Shown here: positions 8,144-15,946 of the stretch, one piece after another
Layout: each line of letters begins with the position of its first letter
Position numbering within the stretch: the stretch's first letter is position 1
Source: Sphingopyxis sp. GW247-27LB
GTDB taxonomy: Bacteria; Pseudomonadota; Alphaproteobacteria; Sphingomonadales; Sphingomonadaceae
Direction: 5' to 3'
Length of the DNA: 64,000 nucleotides
NCBI RefSeq assembly: GCF_002277025.1
Contig: NZ_NIWD01000009.1
Span: 450,459-514,458, forward strand
Notes under the pieces: model-generated
Seen by the model: only the letters and a program-made list of their open reading frames with translations
Database searches by the model: none
Told to the model about the DNA's origin: nothing
Program-made: the position numbers and the translations under genes

Positions 8144-8818
8144 ATGAGTCGCATTCTGAACGCCGCCAGCTTGGCAGCCGTGGCCATGACCGTGGTCCCC
8201 ATGCTGCTGCTGGCCGAACCCGGTTTCGCAACCGACCTTGGCGCCGACGCCAACACCCCCACCATCGTGCTTCCGGGCGTCGAAACGCCCCCTGCGGCCG
8301 AACAAGCCGGTCCGTCGATCCAAGGCGAAGCGCCGGTCGACAAGGATGCCGATGGCGCCGAACAGCCCGTTCCCGACGCGGATATCCCCGACAAGCCGGT
8401 GACCGCCGAAACGCTCGCGGCGCTCGTCGATGCGACTCCGGTCCCCGCGACGATCGATCCCGAATTGCGCTGCCTCGCCGGTGCGGTCTATTTCGAATCG
8501 CGCGGCGAATCGCTCGCCGGGCAGCTCGCGGTCGCGCATGTGATCATCAACCGCGCCGAATCGGGCCGCTTTCCGACGAGCTATTGCGGCGTCGTCCACC
8601 AGCGCAGCCAGTTCAGCTTCGTGCGCCACGGCAAGATGCCGAAGATCCGCGAAGCAAGCGCGCAGTGGCGCAACGCGCTGGCGATCGCGCAGATCGCGCG
8701 TGACGACAGCTGGAAGACCAAGGCGCCGGGCGCGCTCTTCTTCCACGCGCGCTATGTCTCACCCGGCTGGCGCAAGACGCGCGTCGCGCAGATCGACAAT
8801 CATATCTTCTATCGCTGA
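8144..8818 (+). CDS. Cell wall hydrolase, SleB domain
   Basis: 224 residues. A signal peptide (hydrophobic ~9-28, ending FAT) is followed by an Ala/Pro/Asp-rich linker to ~residue 105, then a hydrolase_2/SleB domain: CLAGAVYFESRGESLAGQLAVAHVI, with the putative catalytic Glu in FESRGE, then SQFSF and ALFFHARYVSPGW. Such proteins are lytic transglycosylase-like peptidoglycan hydrolases. In non-sporeformers they act in wall remodelling in the periplasm. A TTG 12 nt upstream is in frame, but the ATG at 8144 directly precedes the signal peptide. Confidence 0.88.
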   Translation: MSRILNAASLAAVAMTVVPMLLLAEPGFATDLGADANTPTIVLPGVETPPAAEQAGPSIQGEAPVDKDADGAEQPVPDADIPDKPVTAETLAALVDATPVPATIDPELRCLAGAVYFESRGESLAGQLAVAHVIINRAESGRFPTSYCGVVHQRSQFSFVRHGKMPKIREASAQWRNALAIAQIARDDSWKTKAPGALFFHARYVSPGWRKTRVAQIDNHIFYR

Positions 8819-8869
8819 GGTGTGAAAGCGGCGGCACTCGCACGCCGTTCATTGCCAAGCCAGCTTCCC

Positions 8870-8897
8870 TGACGCATCATGCCGGCATGATGCGTCA
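8870..8897. promoter_or_regulatory. Perfect 28-bp palindrome over the start codon of the next gene
   Basis: TGACGCATCATGCC is followed directly by its exact reverse complement GGCATGATGCGTCA, with no spacer. Both candidate ATG codons of the lipoprotein gene (8887, 8890) lie in the right arm. In mRNA it would fold into a strong hairpin hiding the start; in DNA it could bind a dimeric regulator. No Shine-Dalgarno sequence is visible before the ATG. Confidence 0.6.
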
Positions 8898-9519
8898 TCT
8901 TCCCGCCGTTCTGCTCGGCACCGCCGCGCTCGCTCTCGGAGCCTGCGCCACCCCCGTTCCGCCGGTCGAGGTCACGCGCTTTCACACCGCCGCGCCCGCG
9001 GGCTGGGCGCCGGGAACGCGCTATGTGATCGACAGCGCACCGCTCGCCGATCCGGCCGCGATGGCCGGGGGCGGCCAGCCGTCGCTCGAATGGGACAGCT
9101 ATCGCACCGCGGTCGAGCGCCAGTTGCAATTGCAGGGTCTCGTCGCCGCCGAAGGCGCGGGCGCCAGCACCGCACCGCTCAAGGTTCGCATCGGTTTCGA
9201 CCGCAGCGACCGTGTCGGCCGGGGCAAGCGATCGCCGGTGTCGGTCGGCGTCGGCGGTTCGACGGGCAGCTATGGCTCGGGGGTCGGTCTCGGGCTCGGC
9301 ATCAATCTCGGCGGCGGGCCGCGCCAGATGCAGGATCTGCAGCTGACGGTGCGGCTCGACGATGCCGCGACCGGCCGTGCCCTGTGGGAAGGCCGCGCGA
9401 TCTCGGCCGTCCCGGTCAAGGCGCCCGCCGCGCAGCCGTCGCTCGCGGCGGCGAAATTGGCCGAAGCCTTATTCAAGGACTTCCCCGGCGAATCGGGACG
9501 CTCTATCAGCGTCCCATGA
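8887..9519 (+). CDS. Lipoprotein, DUF4136-like
   Basis: 210 residues. Signal peptide with lipobox LGAC (Cys20), so a predicted lipoprotein exported and anchored in the envelope. The body resembles DUF4136 proteins: an N-terminal beta segment with [10 protein letters not shown], a glycine-rich stretch (~117-140), [21 protein letters not shown] and [11 protein letters not shown] near the end. Function unknown. Its start codon lies inside a perfect palindrome (8870-8897), an unusual start context. Its stop overlaps the start of the carboxypeptidase gene (ATGA), so the two are probably coupled. Confidence 0.75.
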   Translation: MMRHLPAVLLGTAALALGACATPVPPVEVTRFHTAAPAGWAPGTRYVIDSAPLADPAAMAGGGQPSLEWDSYRTAVERQLQLQGLVAAEGAGASTAPLKVRIGFDRSDRVGRGKRSPVSVGVGGSTGSYGSGVGLGLGINLGGGPRQMQDLQLTVRLDDAATGRALWEGRAISAVPVKAPAAQPSLAAAKLAEALFKDFPGESGRSISVP

Positions 9520-10625
9520 CCATCAGCATCAACGCCGCCTTCGACAGCGGCAATATCGTCGTGGAGTCGCTCGCCGGCACCTCCGCCCGCCTGTCGATCC
9601 GCAAGGATCGCGAATCCGACTTCTATCAATGGTTCCATTTCCGCGTGAATTGCGCGGTCGGCGATGCGCTCGAGCTCGCGATCACCGGCCTCGCGGACTC
9701 GGCCTATCCCGACGGTTGGCCGGGCTATGCCGCCTGCGCGAGCAGCGATCGCGAAAACTGGTTCCGCCTCGACACGGATTATGCCGACGGCACGCTGACG
9801 ATCCGGCACACCGCCGAAAGCCCGCTCCTTTGGATCGCCTATTTCGCGCCCTATTCGATGGAGCGGCACCACGATCTCGTCGCCTCGGTCGCCGAATGCG
9901 AAGGCGTCACCTATCGCTGCCTCGGCACCAGCCTCGAAGGCCAGCCGATCGACTGCCTCGAAATGGGCACGGGCCCCGCGCAGGTCTGGCTCTATGCGCG
10001 CCAGCATCCGGGCGAGAGCATGGCCGAATGGTGGATGGAGGGCGCGCTCGAAAAGCTCACCGACCCCGCCGACCCGCACGCGCGTTCGCTCCTCCGGAAG
10101 TGCCGGCTGCACATCGTTCCGAATATGAATCCCGACGGCTCGCGCCGCGGCCATCTGCGCACCAACTATGCCGGCGTGAACCTCAATCGCGAATGGCACG
10201 AGCCCTCGGCCGAACGCAGTCCCGAGGTTCTCTGCGTTCGGAACGCGATGGACGAGAGCGGGGTCGACTGGGCGATGGACGTCCACGGCGACGAGGCGAT
10301 TCCCGCGGTCTTCCTCGCGGGCTTCGAAGGCATTCCCTCGCTGAAGGACGAGCAGACGGCGAAGTTCCTCGCCTTCCAGACCGCGCTCGCCGCGAACACG
10401 CCTGATTTCCAGGTCGCGCTCGGCTATGAACAGTCGGCGCCCGGCCAGGCGAACATGACGATGTCGACGACCCAGCTCGCCGAACGCTTCGGCGCGGTGT
10501 CGATGACGCTCGAAATGCCGTTCAAGGACAATCGCGACCTGCCCGATCCGGTCGCCGGCTGGTCGCCCGAGCGTTCGAAGCTGCTCGCGCACGCCTGCCT
10601 CCAGACGCTGGACCAGATGCTGTGA
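9516..10625 (+). CDS. M14-family zinc carboxypeptidase (cytosolic carboxypeptidase type)
   Basis: 369 residues with no signal peptide. The N-terminal beta-sandwich (~1-120) is of the type found in CCP-like enzymes, followed by a peptidase M14 domain. Zinc ligands are His164 and Glu167 (RQHPGES) and His257 (DVHGDE); the substrate-binding stretch is [23 protein letters not shown]; the likely catalytic Glu333 is in MTLEMPF. Eukaryotic relatives remove glutamates from protein tails; the bacterial substrate is not known. Overlaps the upstream lipoprotein (ATGA) and the downstream GNAT (GTGA), forming a three-gene coupled unit. Confidence 0.9.
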   Translation: MTISINAAFDSGNIVVESLAGTSARLSIRKDRESDFYQWFHFRVNCAVGDALELAITGLADSAYPDGWPGYAACASSDRENWFRLDTDYADGTLTIRHTAESPLLWIAYFAPYSMERHHDLVASVAECEGVTYRCLGTSLEGQPIDCLEMGTGPAQVWLYARQHPGESMAEWWMEGALEKLTDPADPHARSLLRKCRLHIVPNMNPDGSRRGHLRTNYAGVNLNREWHEPSAERSPEVLCVRNAMDESGVDWAMDVHGDEAIPAVFLAGFEGIPSLKDEQTAKFLAFQTALAANTPDFQVALGYEQSAPGQANMTMSTTQLAERFGAVSMTLEMPFKDNRDLPDPVAGWSPERSKLLAHACLQTLDQML

Positions 10626-11089
10626 GTTCCGCCTGGCGGATCGTCGAGGACGATCTGTCGGGCGCTGCGATCCGCGCGCTGCTCGAACGGCATTTCGCTG
10701 GGATGCTGGCGAACTCGCCGGCTGGGAGCTGCCACTTCCTCGATTTCGAGGGGTTGAAGGGGCCCGGCGTCACCTTCTGGTCGATCCACGCGGAGGGTGA
10801 CCTCGCGGGCTGCGGCGCGCTCAAGATGCTCGATGCGCGCCACGGCGAGATCAAGTCGATGCGCACCGCCGATGCCTTCCTGCGCCGCGGCGTCGCGGCG
10901 CGCATGCTCGATCATATCATGGCGGAAGCGAAGGATCGGGGAATCGAACGGCTAAGTCTGGAAACGGGGTCGGGCATGGCGTTCGAGCCGGCGCATGCGC
11001 TCTATCGCCGCCACGGCTTCGAAGACTGCGCGCCCTTCGCCGATTACACGTCCGACCCCTTCAGCCGCTTCATGACGCGCCGGCTCTAG
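10622..11089 (+). CDS. GNAT family N-acetyltransferase
   Basis: 155 residues. GNAT fold: beta strands [19 protein letters not shown], then [33 protein letters not shown], which carries the acetyl-CoA pyrophosphate loop (RRGVAA, variant of Q/RxxGxG/A), and [26 protein letters not shown]. The start is a GTG overlapping the M14 stop (GTGA). The acceptor is unknown. A strong hairpin (11096-11130) follows. Confidence 0.87.
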   Translation: MSSAWRIVEDDLSGAAIRALLERHFAGMLANSPAGSCHFLDFEGLKGPGVTFWSIHAEGDLAGCGALKMLDARHGEIKSMRTADAFLRRGVAARMLDHIMAEAKDRGIERLSLETGSGMAFEPAHALYRRHGFEDCAPFADYTSDPFSRFMTRRL

Positions 11090-11095
11090 ATACGT

Positions 11096-11130
11096 GAACG
11101 GGGCCCGGAAGGGACAACCGGGCCCCGTTC
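11096..11130. terminator. Bidirectional terminator between the GNAT gene and hsp20
   Basis: Perfect 13-bp stem GAACGGGGCCCGG / CCGGGCCCCGTTC with a 9-nt loop, sitting between two convergent genes. The stem is very stable but has no long T-run on either side. Confidence 0.8.
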
Positions 11131-11158
11131 GTCAGCAGGCCACCCGAAGAGAGGGGAG

Positions 11159-11611
11159 TCAGGCGGCCTTCTTGCTGTCCTCGATGACCGGCGTGCCGCC
11201 GATCGCGATCTTGTGCGGCTTCATCGCCTCGGGCACTTCGCGCACCAGGTCGATGGTCAGCAGCCCGTCGGCGAGGTCGGCCTTGTCCACCCGCACGAAA
11301 TCGGCGAGCTGGAAGCGGCGCTCGAAGGCGCGCGTCGCGATGCCGCTATAGAGAAGCTGGCGGCCCTCGCCTTCCTTGCCGGGCGCCTTGCGGCCGCTGA
11401 CGGTCAGCATGTTCTGCTGCGCGGTGATGTCGATCTCGTCGCCCTTGAATCCCGCCACCGCGACGGTGATGCGAAAATGGTCGTCGGCGATCTTCTCGAT
11501 GTCGAAGGGGGGATAATTGTCCGCCGATCCGGTGTTTTCGAGAAAGTCGAACAATCGGTCGAAGCCGACGGTCGAGCGGCGATAGGGGGTCCAGTCGAAA
11601 CTGTTGCGCAT
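11159..11611 (-). CDS. Small heat shock protein, Hsp20/IbpA family
   Basis: 150 residues. MRNSFDWTPYRRSTVGFDRLFDFLE is the IbpA-class N-terminus, followed by an alpha-crystallin domain (~35-130: YPPFDIEKIADDHFRITVAVAGF ... RKAPGKEGEGRQLLYSGIATRAFERRFQLADFV) and a short C-terminal tail. It is an ATP-independent holdase that binds unfolding proteins in oligomers. The gene stands alone, with a sigma-32-like promoter (11705-11732) and a leader that resembles a ROSE RNA thermometer, so expression is probably controlled both transcriptionally and translationally by heat. Confidence 0.93.
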   Translation of the reverse strand: MRNSFDWTPYRRSTVGFDRLFDFLENTGSADNYPPFDIEKIADDHFRITVAVAGFKGDEIDITAQQNMLTVSGRKAPGKEGEGRQLLYSGIATRAFERRFQLADFVRVDKADLADGLLTIDLVREVPEAMKPHKIAIGGTPVIEDSKKAA

Positions 11612-11698
11612 GGGTCATTCCTTCCTTCGTAAAGCGAAGTCATGGGGCGTCGGCGCAGCGCCGCCGCCTCCGTCCGGCCCCGTTGCGGCGGCCGGATG
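11612..11698 (-). promoter_or_regulatory. ROSE-like RNA thermometer in the hsp20 leader
   Basis: The predicted ~87-nt leader contains the ROSE signature UYGCU as UCGCU (complement of 11633-11637) just upstream of the Shine-Dalgarno GAAGGAAGGA. CUUC before it pairs with GAAG in the Shine-Dalgarno, leaving a G-G opposition characteristic of ROSE. Upstream is GC-rich, self-complementary sequence. Length and position suit known alphaproteobacterial ROSE elements; the fold is my reading, not computed. Confidence 0.6.
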
Positions 11699-11704
11699 CT
11701 GGGA

Positions 11705-11732
11705 ATCTGGGTGCGGCCCGGGGCATTTCAAG
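11705..11732 (-). promoter_or_regulatory. Sigma-32 (RpoH) promoter of hsp20
   Basis: On the complement: -35 CTTGAAA (11726-11732), 14-nt spacer, -10 CCCAGAT (11705-11711). This is close to the heat-shock consensus CTTGAAA-N14-CCCCATNT. Transcription would begin near 11698. Confidence 0.75.
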
Positions 11733-11808
11733 AGGGGCGGTGGTCCTTCCCCGAAAGCCGCGCTAAGGGGGCGGCGAATCACCGCTCCCACGCAGGAAGG
11801 ATCTCCCG

Positions 11809-12495
11809 ATGCCGCAGCTCATCCTCATCCGTCACGGCCAGTCGCAGTGGAATCTCGAGAACCGCTTCACCGGCTGGTGGGATGTCGACGTCACCGAAAA
11901 GGGCGCGGCGGAGGCGTGGGCGGCGGGCGAACTGATGAAGGCAAAGGGCATCGCCCCGACGACCTGCTTCACCTCGGTCCAGACGCGCGCGATCAAGACG
12001 CTCAACCTCGCGCTCGAGGCGATGGGGCGGCTGTGGCTGCCGGTGACCAAGGACTGGCACCTGAACGAGCGGCATTATGGCGGCCTCACCGGGCTCGACA
12101 AGGCCGAGACGGCGGCGAAGCATGGCGATGAACAGGTGAAGATCTGGCGCCGCAGCTTCGACACGCCGCCGCCGCCGCTCGAAGCGGGTTCGCCTTATGA
12201 TCTGTCGAACGACCCGCGCTACGCCGGCATAGCGATCCCCGATACCGAAAGCCTCAAGGACACGATCGCCCGTGTCCTGCCCTATTATGAAAGCGCGATC
12301 GCGCCCGAGCTCCAGGCCGGCAAGACGGTGCTCATCTCGGCGCACGGCAACAGCCTGCGTGCGCTGGTCAAGCATCTGTCGGGGATTTCGGATGCCGACA
12401 TCACCGGACTCGAAATCCCGACCGGGCAACCGATCGTCTATGATCTTAATGACGACCTGACGGCGCGCGAGCGTTATTATCTCAGCGAGCGGTAA
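11809..12495 (+). CDS. gpmA: 2,3-bisphosphoglycerate-dependent phosphoglycerate mutase
   Basis: 228 residues. Interconverts 3- and 2-phosphoglycerate in glycolysis and gluconeogenesis. The phosphohistidine motif LIRHGQSQWN (His9), acid Glu87 in LNERHYGGL and His179 in SAHGNSLRAL are all present, and the length is that of GpmA rather than of broad-specificity histidine phosphatases. It is monocistronic: a divergent hsp20 leader lies upstream and the palindromic repeat 12504-12594 separates it from convergent dapD. The ribosome-binding site is AGGAAGGA. Confidence 0.95.
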   Translation: MPQLILIRHGQSQWNLENRFTGWWDVDVTEKGAAEAWAAGELMKAKGIAPTTCFTSVQTRAIKTLNLALEAMGRLWLPVTKDWHLNERHYGGLTGLDKAETAAKHGDEQVKIWRRSFDTPPPPLEAGSPYDLSNDPRYAGIAIPDTESLKDTIARVLPYYESAIAPELQAGKTVLISAHGNSLRALVKHLSGISDADITGLEIPTGQPIVYDLNDDLTARERYYLSER

Positions 12496-12503
12496 TTCAC
12501 TCC

Positions 12504-12594
12504 GTCATTGCGAGGAGCGTAGCGACGAAGCAATCTCCAGCTATCGGATCGTCACCCCGATAGCTGGAGATTGCTTCGCTTTGCTCGCAATGAC
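12504..12594. repeat. Palindromic intergenic repeat, family 1 (GTCATTGCGAG ends), copy 1
   Basis: Begins GTCATTGCGAG and ends CTCGCAATGAC, with long inner arms GAAGCAATCTCCAGCTATCGG / CCGATAGCTGGAGATTGCTTC (the arms pair exactly across an 8-nt loop). It lies between convergent gpmA and dapD and probably ends both transcripts. Related copies are at 36951-37068 and 52415-52529. Confidence 0.85.
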
Positions 12595-12611
12595 GCCATT
12601 CTGGTTCGAGC

Positions 12612-13454
12612 TTAGTCGCGCAGCAGCTCGTTGATCCCGGTTTTCGCGCGCGTTTGCGCGTCGACGCGCTTGACGATCACCGCGCAATAGAGCGACGGCC
12701 CCTGCGTTCCGTCGGGAAGCGGTTTGCCGGGCAGCGATCCCGGGACGACGACGGCATAGGCCGGCACTTCGCCGATGAAGACCTCGCCGGTCGCGCGATC
12801 GACGATCTTGGTCGAGGCGCCGAGATAGACGCCCATCGACAGCACCGCGCCCTCGCGCACGATCACGCCCTCGGCGACTTCGGCGCGCGCGCCGATGAAG
12901 GCGCCATCCTCGATCACCACCGGTCCCGCTTGCAGCGGTTCGAGCACGCCGCCGATCCCCGCGCCGCCCGACAGATGGACATTGGCGCCGATTTGCGCGC
13001 AGCTACCGACGGTGGCCCACGCGTCGACCATCGACCCCTCGCCGACATAAGCGCCGATGTTGACGAAGCTCGGCATCAGCACCGCGCCCTTGCTGATATA
13101 GGCGCCGCGGCGGACGATCGATCCGGGGACGGCGCGGAAGCCCGCATCGCGAAAGCGGTTTTCGCCCCAGCCAGCGAACTTCGAGGGCACCTTGTCCCAC
13201 CAGGTCGCGCCGCCCGGCCCGCCGTCGATGATCTCCATGTCATTGAGGCGGAAAGACAGCAGCACCGCTTTCTTCAGCCATTGATTGACCTGCCAGGTGC
13301 CGTCCGCATCGCGCGCCGCGACACGAAAGCTGCCGTCATCGAGCCCGGCGATCGCGGCCTCGACCGCCTCGCGCACGGCGCCCGTCGTCGTCAGGTCCAG
13401 CGTGTCGCGAGCGTCCCAGGCGGCTTCGATCGTGGCTTCGAGGTCGGTGCTCAT
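12612..13454 (-). CDS. dapD: 2,3,4,5-tetrahydropyridine-2,6-dicarboxylate N-succinyltransferase
   Basis: 280 residues. Succinyl-CoA-dependent step of the lysine/diaminopimelate pathway. The N-terminal helical domain ([16 protein letters not shown]) is followed by a left-handed beta-helix of hexapeptide repeats (~105-215, including [21 protein letters not shown]) and the C-terminal [14 protein letters not shown]. The frame is open upstream, but [10 protein letters not shown] at 13454 overlaps the HAD gene stop by 4 nt (ATGA on the minus strand) and fits the family length. Confidence 0.96.
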   Translation of the reverse strand: MSTDLEATIEAAWDARDTLDLTTTGAVREAVEAAIAGLDDGSFRVAARDADGTWQVNQWLKKAVLLSFRLNDMEIIDGGPGGATWWDKVPSKFAGWGENRFRDAGFRAVPGSIVRRGAYISKGAVLMPSFVNIGAYVGEGSMVDAWATVGSCAQIGANVHLSGGAGIGGVLEPLQAGPVVIEDGAFIGARAEVAEGVIVREGAVLSMGVYLGASTKIVDRATGEVFIGEVPAYAVVVPGSLPGKPLPDGTQGPSLYCAVIVKRVDAQTRAKTGINELLRD

Positions 13455-14128
13455 GAAATTCCCCAAGGTGAAGGCAGATTGTCGAGCCAGTCGGCGATGT
13501 CGGTGACGTGAAAGTCGACATGCTCCGGCCGGTGGTCGCGATGGCCGCTTTCGCTGCCATTGTCCAGCCACACGGTGGTCATCCCCAGCGCTTTCGCAGG
13601 GGTCAGGTTGCGCGCCATATCCTCGACGAACAGGCTCCTCGCCGGATCAACGCCGAGATGCCCGACCATCGCCGCATAGGCCGCGGTCTCGGGCTTGGGG
13701 GTATAGGCGGTGGTGCGGATGTCGCAGATGCCGTCGAACAGGTCGGCGATCCCGCGCGCATCGAGCACGCGCGCGGCATAATCGGCATCGGCGTTGGTGA
13801 AGATCAGCCGCCGGCCCGGCAGCCGCTCGAGCCCCGCGCGCAGCCGCGCGTCGGGCGCAATGCGGTCGAGCGCGATGGCGTGGACGTCGGTCAGGAAATC
13901 CTCGGGATCGACGCCGTGGTGGCGCATCAGCCCCGCCATCGTCGTGCCGTGATCGTGGAAATAGCCCTTCTGCACCCGCCGCGCCTCTTCGGCATCGCAG
14001 CCGAGCAGCCGCATGATGAAGGCGCCCATGCGATCGTCGATCAGGTCGAACAGCTTCGCCGACGGCGGATAGAGCGTGTTGTCGAGATCGAAGATCCAGC
14101 TGTCGATATGGTCGATGCGCGGGGTCAT
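13451..14128 (-). CDS. HAD-family pyrimidine 5'-nucleotidase-like hydrolase
   Basis: 225 residues. HAD motif I DLDNTLYP (Asp14, Asp16), motif [11 protein letters not shown], Lys in PKPETAAY and motif [11 protein letters not shown]. The DLDNTLYP form and the ~65-residue helical cap place it in the pyrimidine 5'-nucleotidase group (SDT1-like), which dephosphorylates UMP/CMP; the substrate here is inference. ATG 14128 is preferred over the in-frame start at 14164. It overlaps dapD by 4 nt and is transcribed first, a pairing that looks like simple co-expression. Confidence 0.87.
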   Translation of the reverse strand: MTPRIDHIDSWIFDLDNTLYPPSAKLFDLIDDRMGAFIMRLLGCDAEEARRVQKGYFHDHGTTMAGLMRHHGVDPEDFLTDVHAIALDRIAPDARLRAGLERLPGRRLIFTNADADYAARVLDARGIADLFDGICDIRTTAYTPKPETAAYAAMVGHLGVDPARSLFVEDMARNLTPAKALGMTTVWLDNGSESGHRDHRPEHVDFHVTDIADWLDNLPSPWGIS

Positions 14129-14167
14129 GGCGCGGCGCTTAGAGGCTCGGGCCGGCAGCGGCAAGCA

Positions 14168-14674
14168 TCAGGCGCCGAGCGCCTCGCGCAGCCGCATCCA
14201 TGGCGCCAGCTTCGCCTCGAAGCCGATCGTGTGCGCGGCGCTGCTCGACGGCAGGTCGACCAGCGCGACGGAGCCGGGGCGCGGCAATTGGCGCCGCCCG
14301 ATCGCCGCCGCCTTGCCGCCGTTGAACGCGATCATGCGAAGATCGGGCAGCGCCGCGACGAGTTCGGCGAGGTCGTGCGCCTCGGCGCCCCGGATGTCGC
14401 CGTCGCTGCTCGTCGCCCGCGCGGCGGAGCGGATCACGTCCCACAGGCCGATACCCGCCGCGGCGAGTGCCGCGAGGCGGGCGTCATAGGGGAGCGACGC
14501 CAGCGGTCGGCCGGTCACCGCGCCGAGCAGCCGCCAGAACTGGTTGGTCGGATGCGCATAATATTGACGCATCGCAAGCGAGCGGGCGCCGGGCAGACTG
14601 CCGAGGATCAGCAGCCGCGCATCGATGGCGACATGCGGAGCGAAGCTGGCGTGGCGTGGGGACGTCATCGCCAT
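14168..14674 (-). CDS. DNA-deoxyinosine glycosylase (uracil-DNA glycosylase superfamily)
   Basis: 168 residues. UDG-superfamily motifs: motif 1 LGSLPGARSLAMRQYYAHPTNQFW, central IGLWDVIRSAARATSSDGDI, FNGGKAA, and motif 2 LPSSSAAH. The GSLPG motif with YYAHPTNQFW is the signature of the family-6 hypoxanthine-DNA glycosylases, which excise deoxyinosine from DNA. The more familiar Mug/TDG group differs at motif 1. It lies 39 nt upstream of the HAD gene on the same strand, and may be a three-gene unit with HAD-dapD. Confidence 0.85.
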   Translation of the reverse strand: MAMTSPRHASFAPHVAIDARLLILGSLPGARSLAMRQYYAHPTNQFWRLLGAVTGRPLASLPYDARLAALAAAGIGLWDVIRSAARATSSDGDIRGAEAHDLAELVAALPDLRMIAFNGGKAAAIGRRQLPRPGSVALVDLPSSSAAHTIGFEAKLAPWMRLREALGA

Positions 14675-14971
14675 GCGCTATCCGACGGATTCCCCGGTCG
14701 CAACCCGCTTCGCCCTTGACCGCGCGGGGAATCGCCGCTAGGGGCGCGCACGGTCGAAAGCGGCGGACTTCCGTCTCATTCGATCACAACAGCGCTTGAA
14801 CATTGCTGGCGCGGATGAAGCCTCCGGAAGATCCTTGCGATCCGCCGGGGTCTTTTGCTGTTATCAGGTCGGCCTTTTCTGCCAGTTTCGGCGGTCAAGG
14901 GCCGGAGCTTCATCCCCCGCGGCACAGTAACCGTTCGCTTTGATGGGCGGACACATAAAGGTGAAGCATTC
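14675..14971 (+). promoter_or_regulatory. Promoter and leader region of the str operon
   Basis: 297 nt without a gene upstream of rpsL. TTGACC at 14716-14721 is a possible -35, but no convincing -10 follows. A pair GCGGAT (14811-14816) / ATCCGC (14840-14845) followed by CGGGGTCTTTT could form an attenuator-like hairpin. AAAGGTGAAG supplies the rpsL ribosome-binding site. The promoter for the ribosomal superoperon must be here, but I cannot fix it by eye. Confidence 0.4.
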
Positions 14972-15343
14972 ATGCCCACGATCAACCAGCTGGTCCGCAA
15001 GGGCCGGACTCCCCAGAAGGTGAAGTCCAAGGTCCCGGCGATGGACGCGAACCCGCAAAAGCGCGGCGTTTGCACCCGTGTCTATACGACGACTCCGAAA
15101 AAGCCGAACTCGGCGCTCCGCAAGGTTGCGAAGGTCCGCCTGACCAACAGCCGCGAAGTCATCACCTACATCCCCGGCGAAGGCCACAACCTCCAGGAAC
15201 ACAGCGTCGTGCTGATCCGCGGCGGCCGTGTGCGCGACCTTCCCGGTGTGCGTTATCACGTCCTGCGCGGCGTGCTCGATACGCAGGGTGTGAAGGACCG
15301 CAAGCAGAGCCGTTCGAAATACGGTGCGAAGCGTCCGAAGTAA
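14972..15343 (+). CDS. rpsL: 30S ribosomal protein S12
   Basis: 123 residues, [12 protein letters not shown] to KYGAKRPK. First gene of the str operon. S12 sits at the decoding centre and controls translational accuracy. The two streptomycin-linked loops are visible: Lys43 in [12 protein letters not shown] is conserved, but position 88 in [10 protein letters not shown] (codon CGC at 15233-15235) is Arg where E. coli has Lys. The start at 14972 is chosen over upstream in-frame codons because it matches the universal N-terminus. Confidence 0.98.
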   Translation: MPTINQLVRKGRTPQKVKSKVPAMDANPQKRGVCTRVYTTTPKKPNSALRKVAKVRLTNSREVITYIPGEGHNLQEHSVVLIRGGRVRDLPGVRYHVLRGVLDTQGVKDRKQSRSKYGAKRPK

Positions 15344-15415
15344 GGACCGCTTTTTCGGCTATTTGATCATCCGTGAGCGCCCGCGCGCCCGGATGCTGTT
15401 GTAAAGGAATATCCC

Positions 15416-15886
15416 ATGGCTCGTCGTCGTCGTCCTGAACGCCGCGAAATCCTGCCCGATCCCCGTTTCGGGGATGTCGTGCTGTCGAAATTCATGAACA
15501 GCGTCATGCTGGACGGGAAGAAGTCCGTCGCCGAAAGCATCGTTTACGGTGCGCTCGAATCGGTCGAAGCCCGTGCCAAGAAGGAACCGCTCGGCGTGTT
15601 CCACGAAGCGCTGGCGAACATCCGCCCGAACATCGAAGTGCGCAGCCGCCGCGTCGGCGGCGCGACCTATCAGGTTCCGGTCGAAGTCCGTCCCGACCGC
15701 GCGCAGGCGCTCGCGATCCGCTGGCTGATCACGGCTGCGCGCAACCGCAGCGAAACCACGATGGCCGCGCGTCTGTCGGGCGAGCTGCTCGACGCGTCGA
15801 ACAACCGCGGCAACGCGGTCAAGAAGCGCGAAGACACGCACCGCATGGCCGAAGCGAACCGCGCCTTCTCGCACTACCGCTGGTAA
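15416..15886 (+). CDS. rpsG: 30S ribosomal protein S7
   Basis: 156 residues, [28 protein letters not shown] to AFSHYRW, the usual length. S7 nucleates assembly of the 30S head and contacts the E-site tRNA. It follows rpsL by 72 nt. In E. coli S7 represses the operon by binding the rpsL-rpsG spacer; no equivalent could be judged here. Confidence 0.98.
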   Translation: MARRRRPERREILPDPRFGDVVLSKFMNSVMLDGKKSVAESIVYGALESVEARAKKEPLGVFHEALANIRPNIEVRSRRVGGATYQVPVEVRPDRAQALAIRWLITAARNRSETTMAARLSGELLDASNNRGNAVKKREDTHRMAEANRAFSHYRW

Positions 15887-15902
15887 CAAATCTTCCTATA
15901 TT

Positions 15903-15927
15903 GGGGGAGGCCGTCCACGCCTCCCCC
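15903..15927 (+). other. Hairpin between rpsG and fusA
   Basis: 9-bp GC stem GGGGGAGGC / GCCTCCCCC with a 7-nt loop, in the 60-nt rpsG-fusA spacer. There is no T-run. It may tune the relative level of S7 and EF-G or stabilise mRNA ends. Confidence 0.45.
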
Positions 15928-15946
15928 CAGCCTTAAGGAATCTCAC

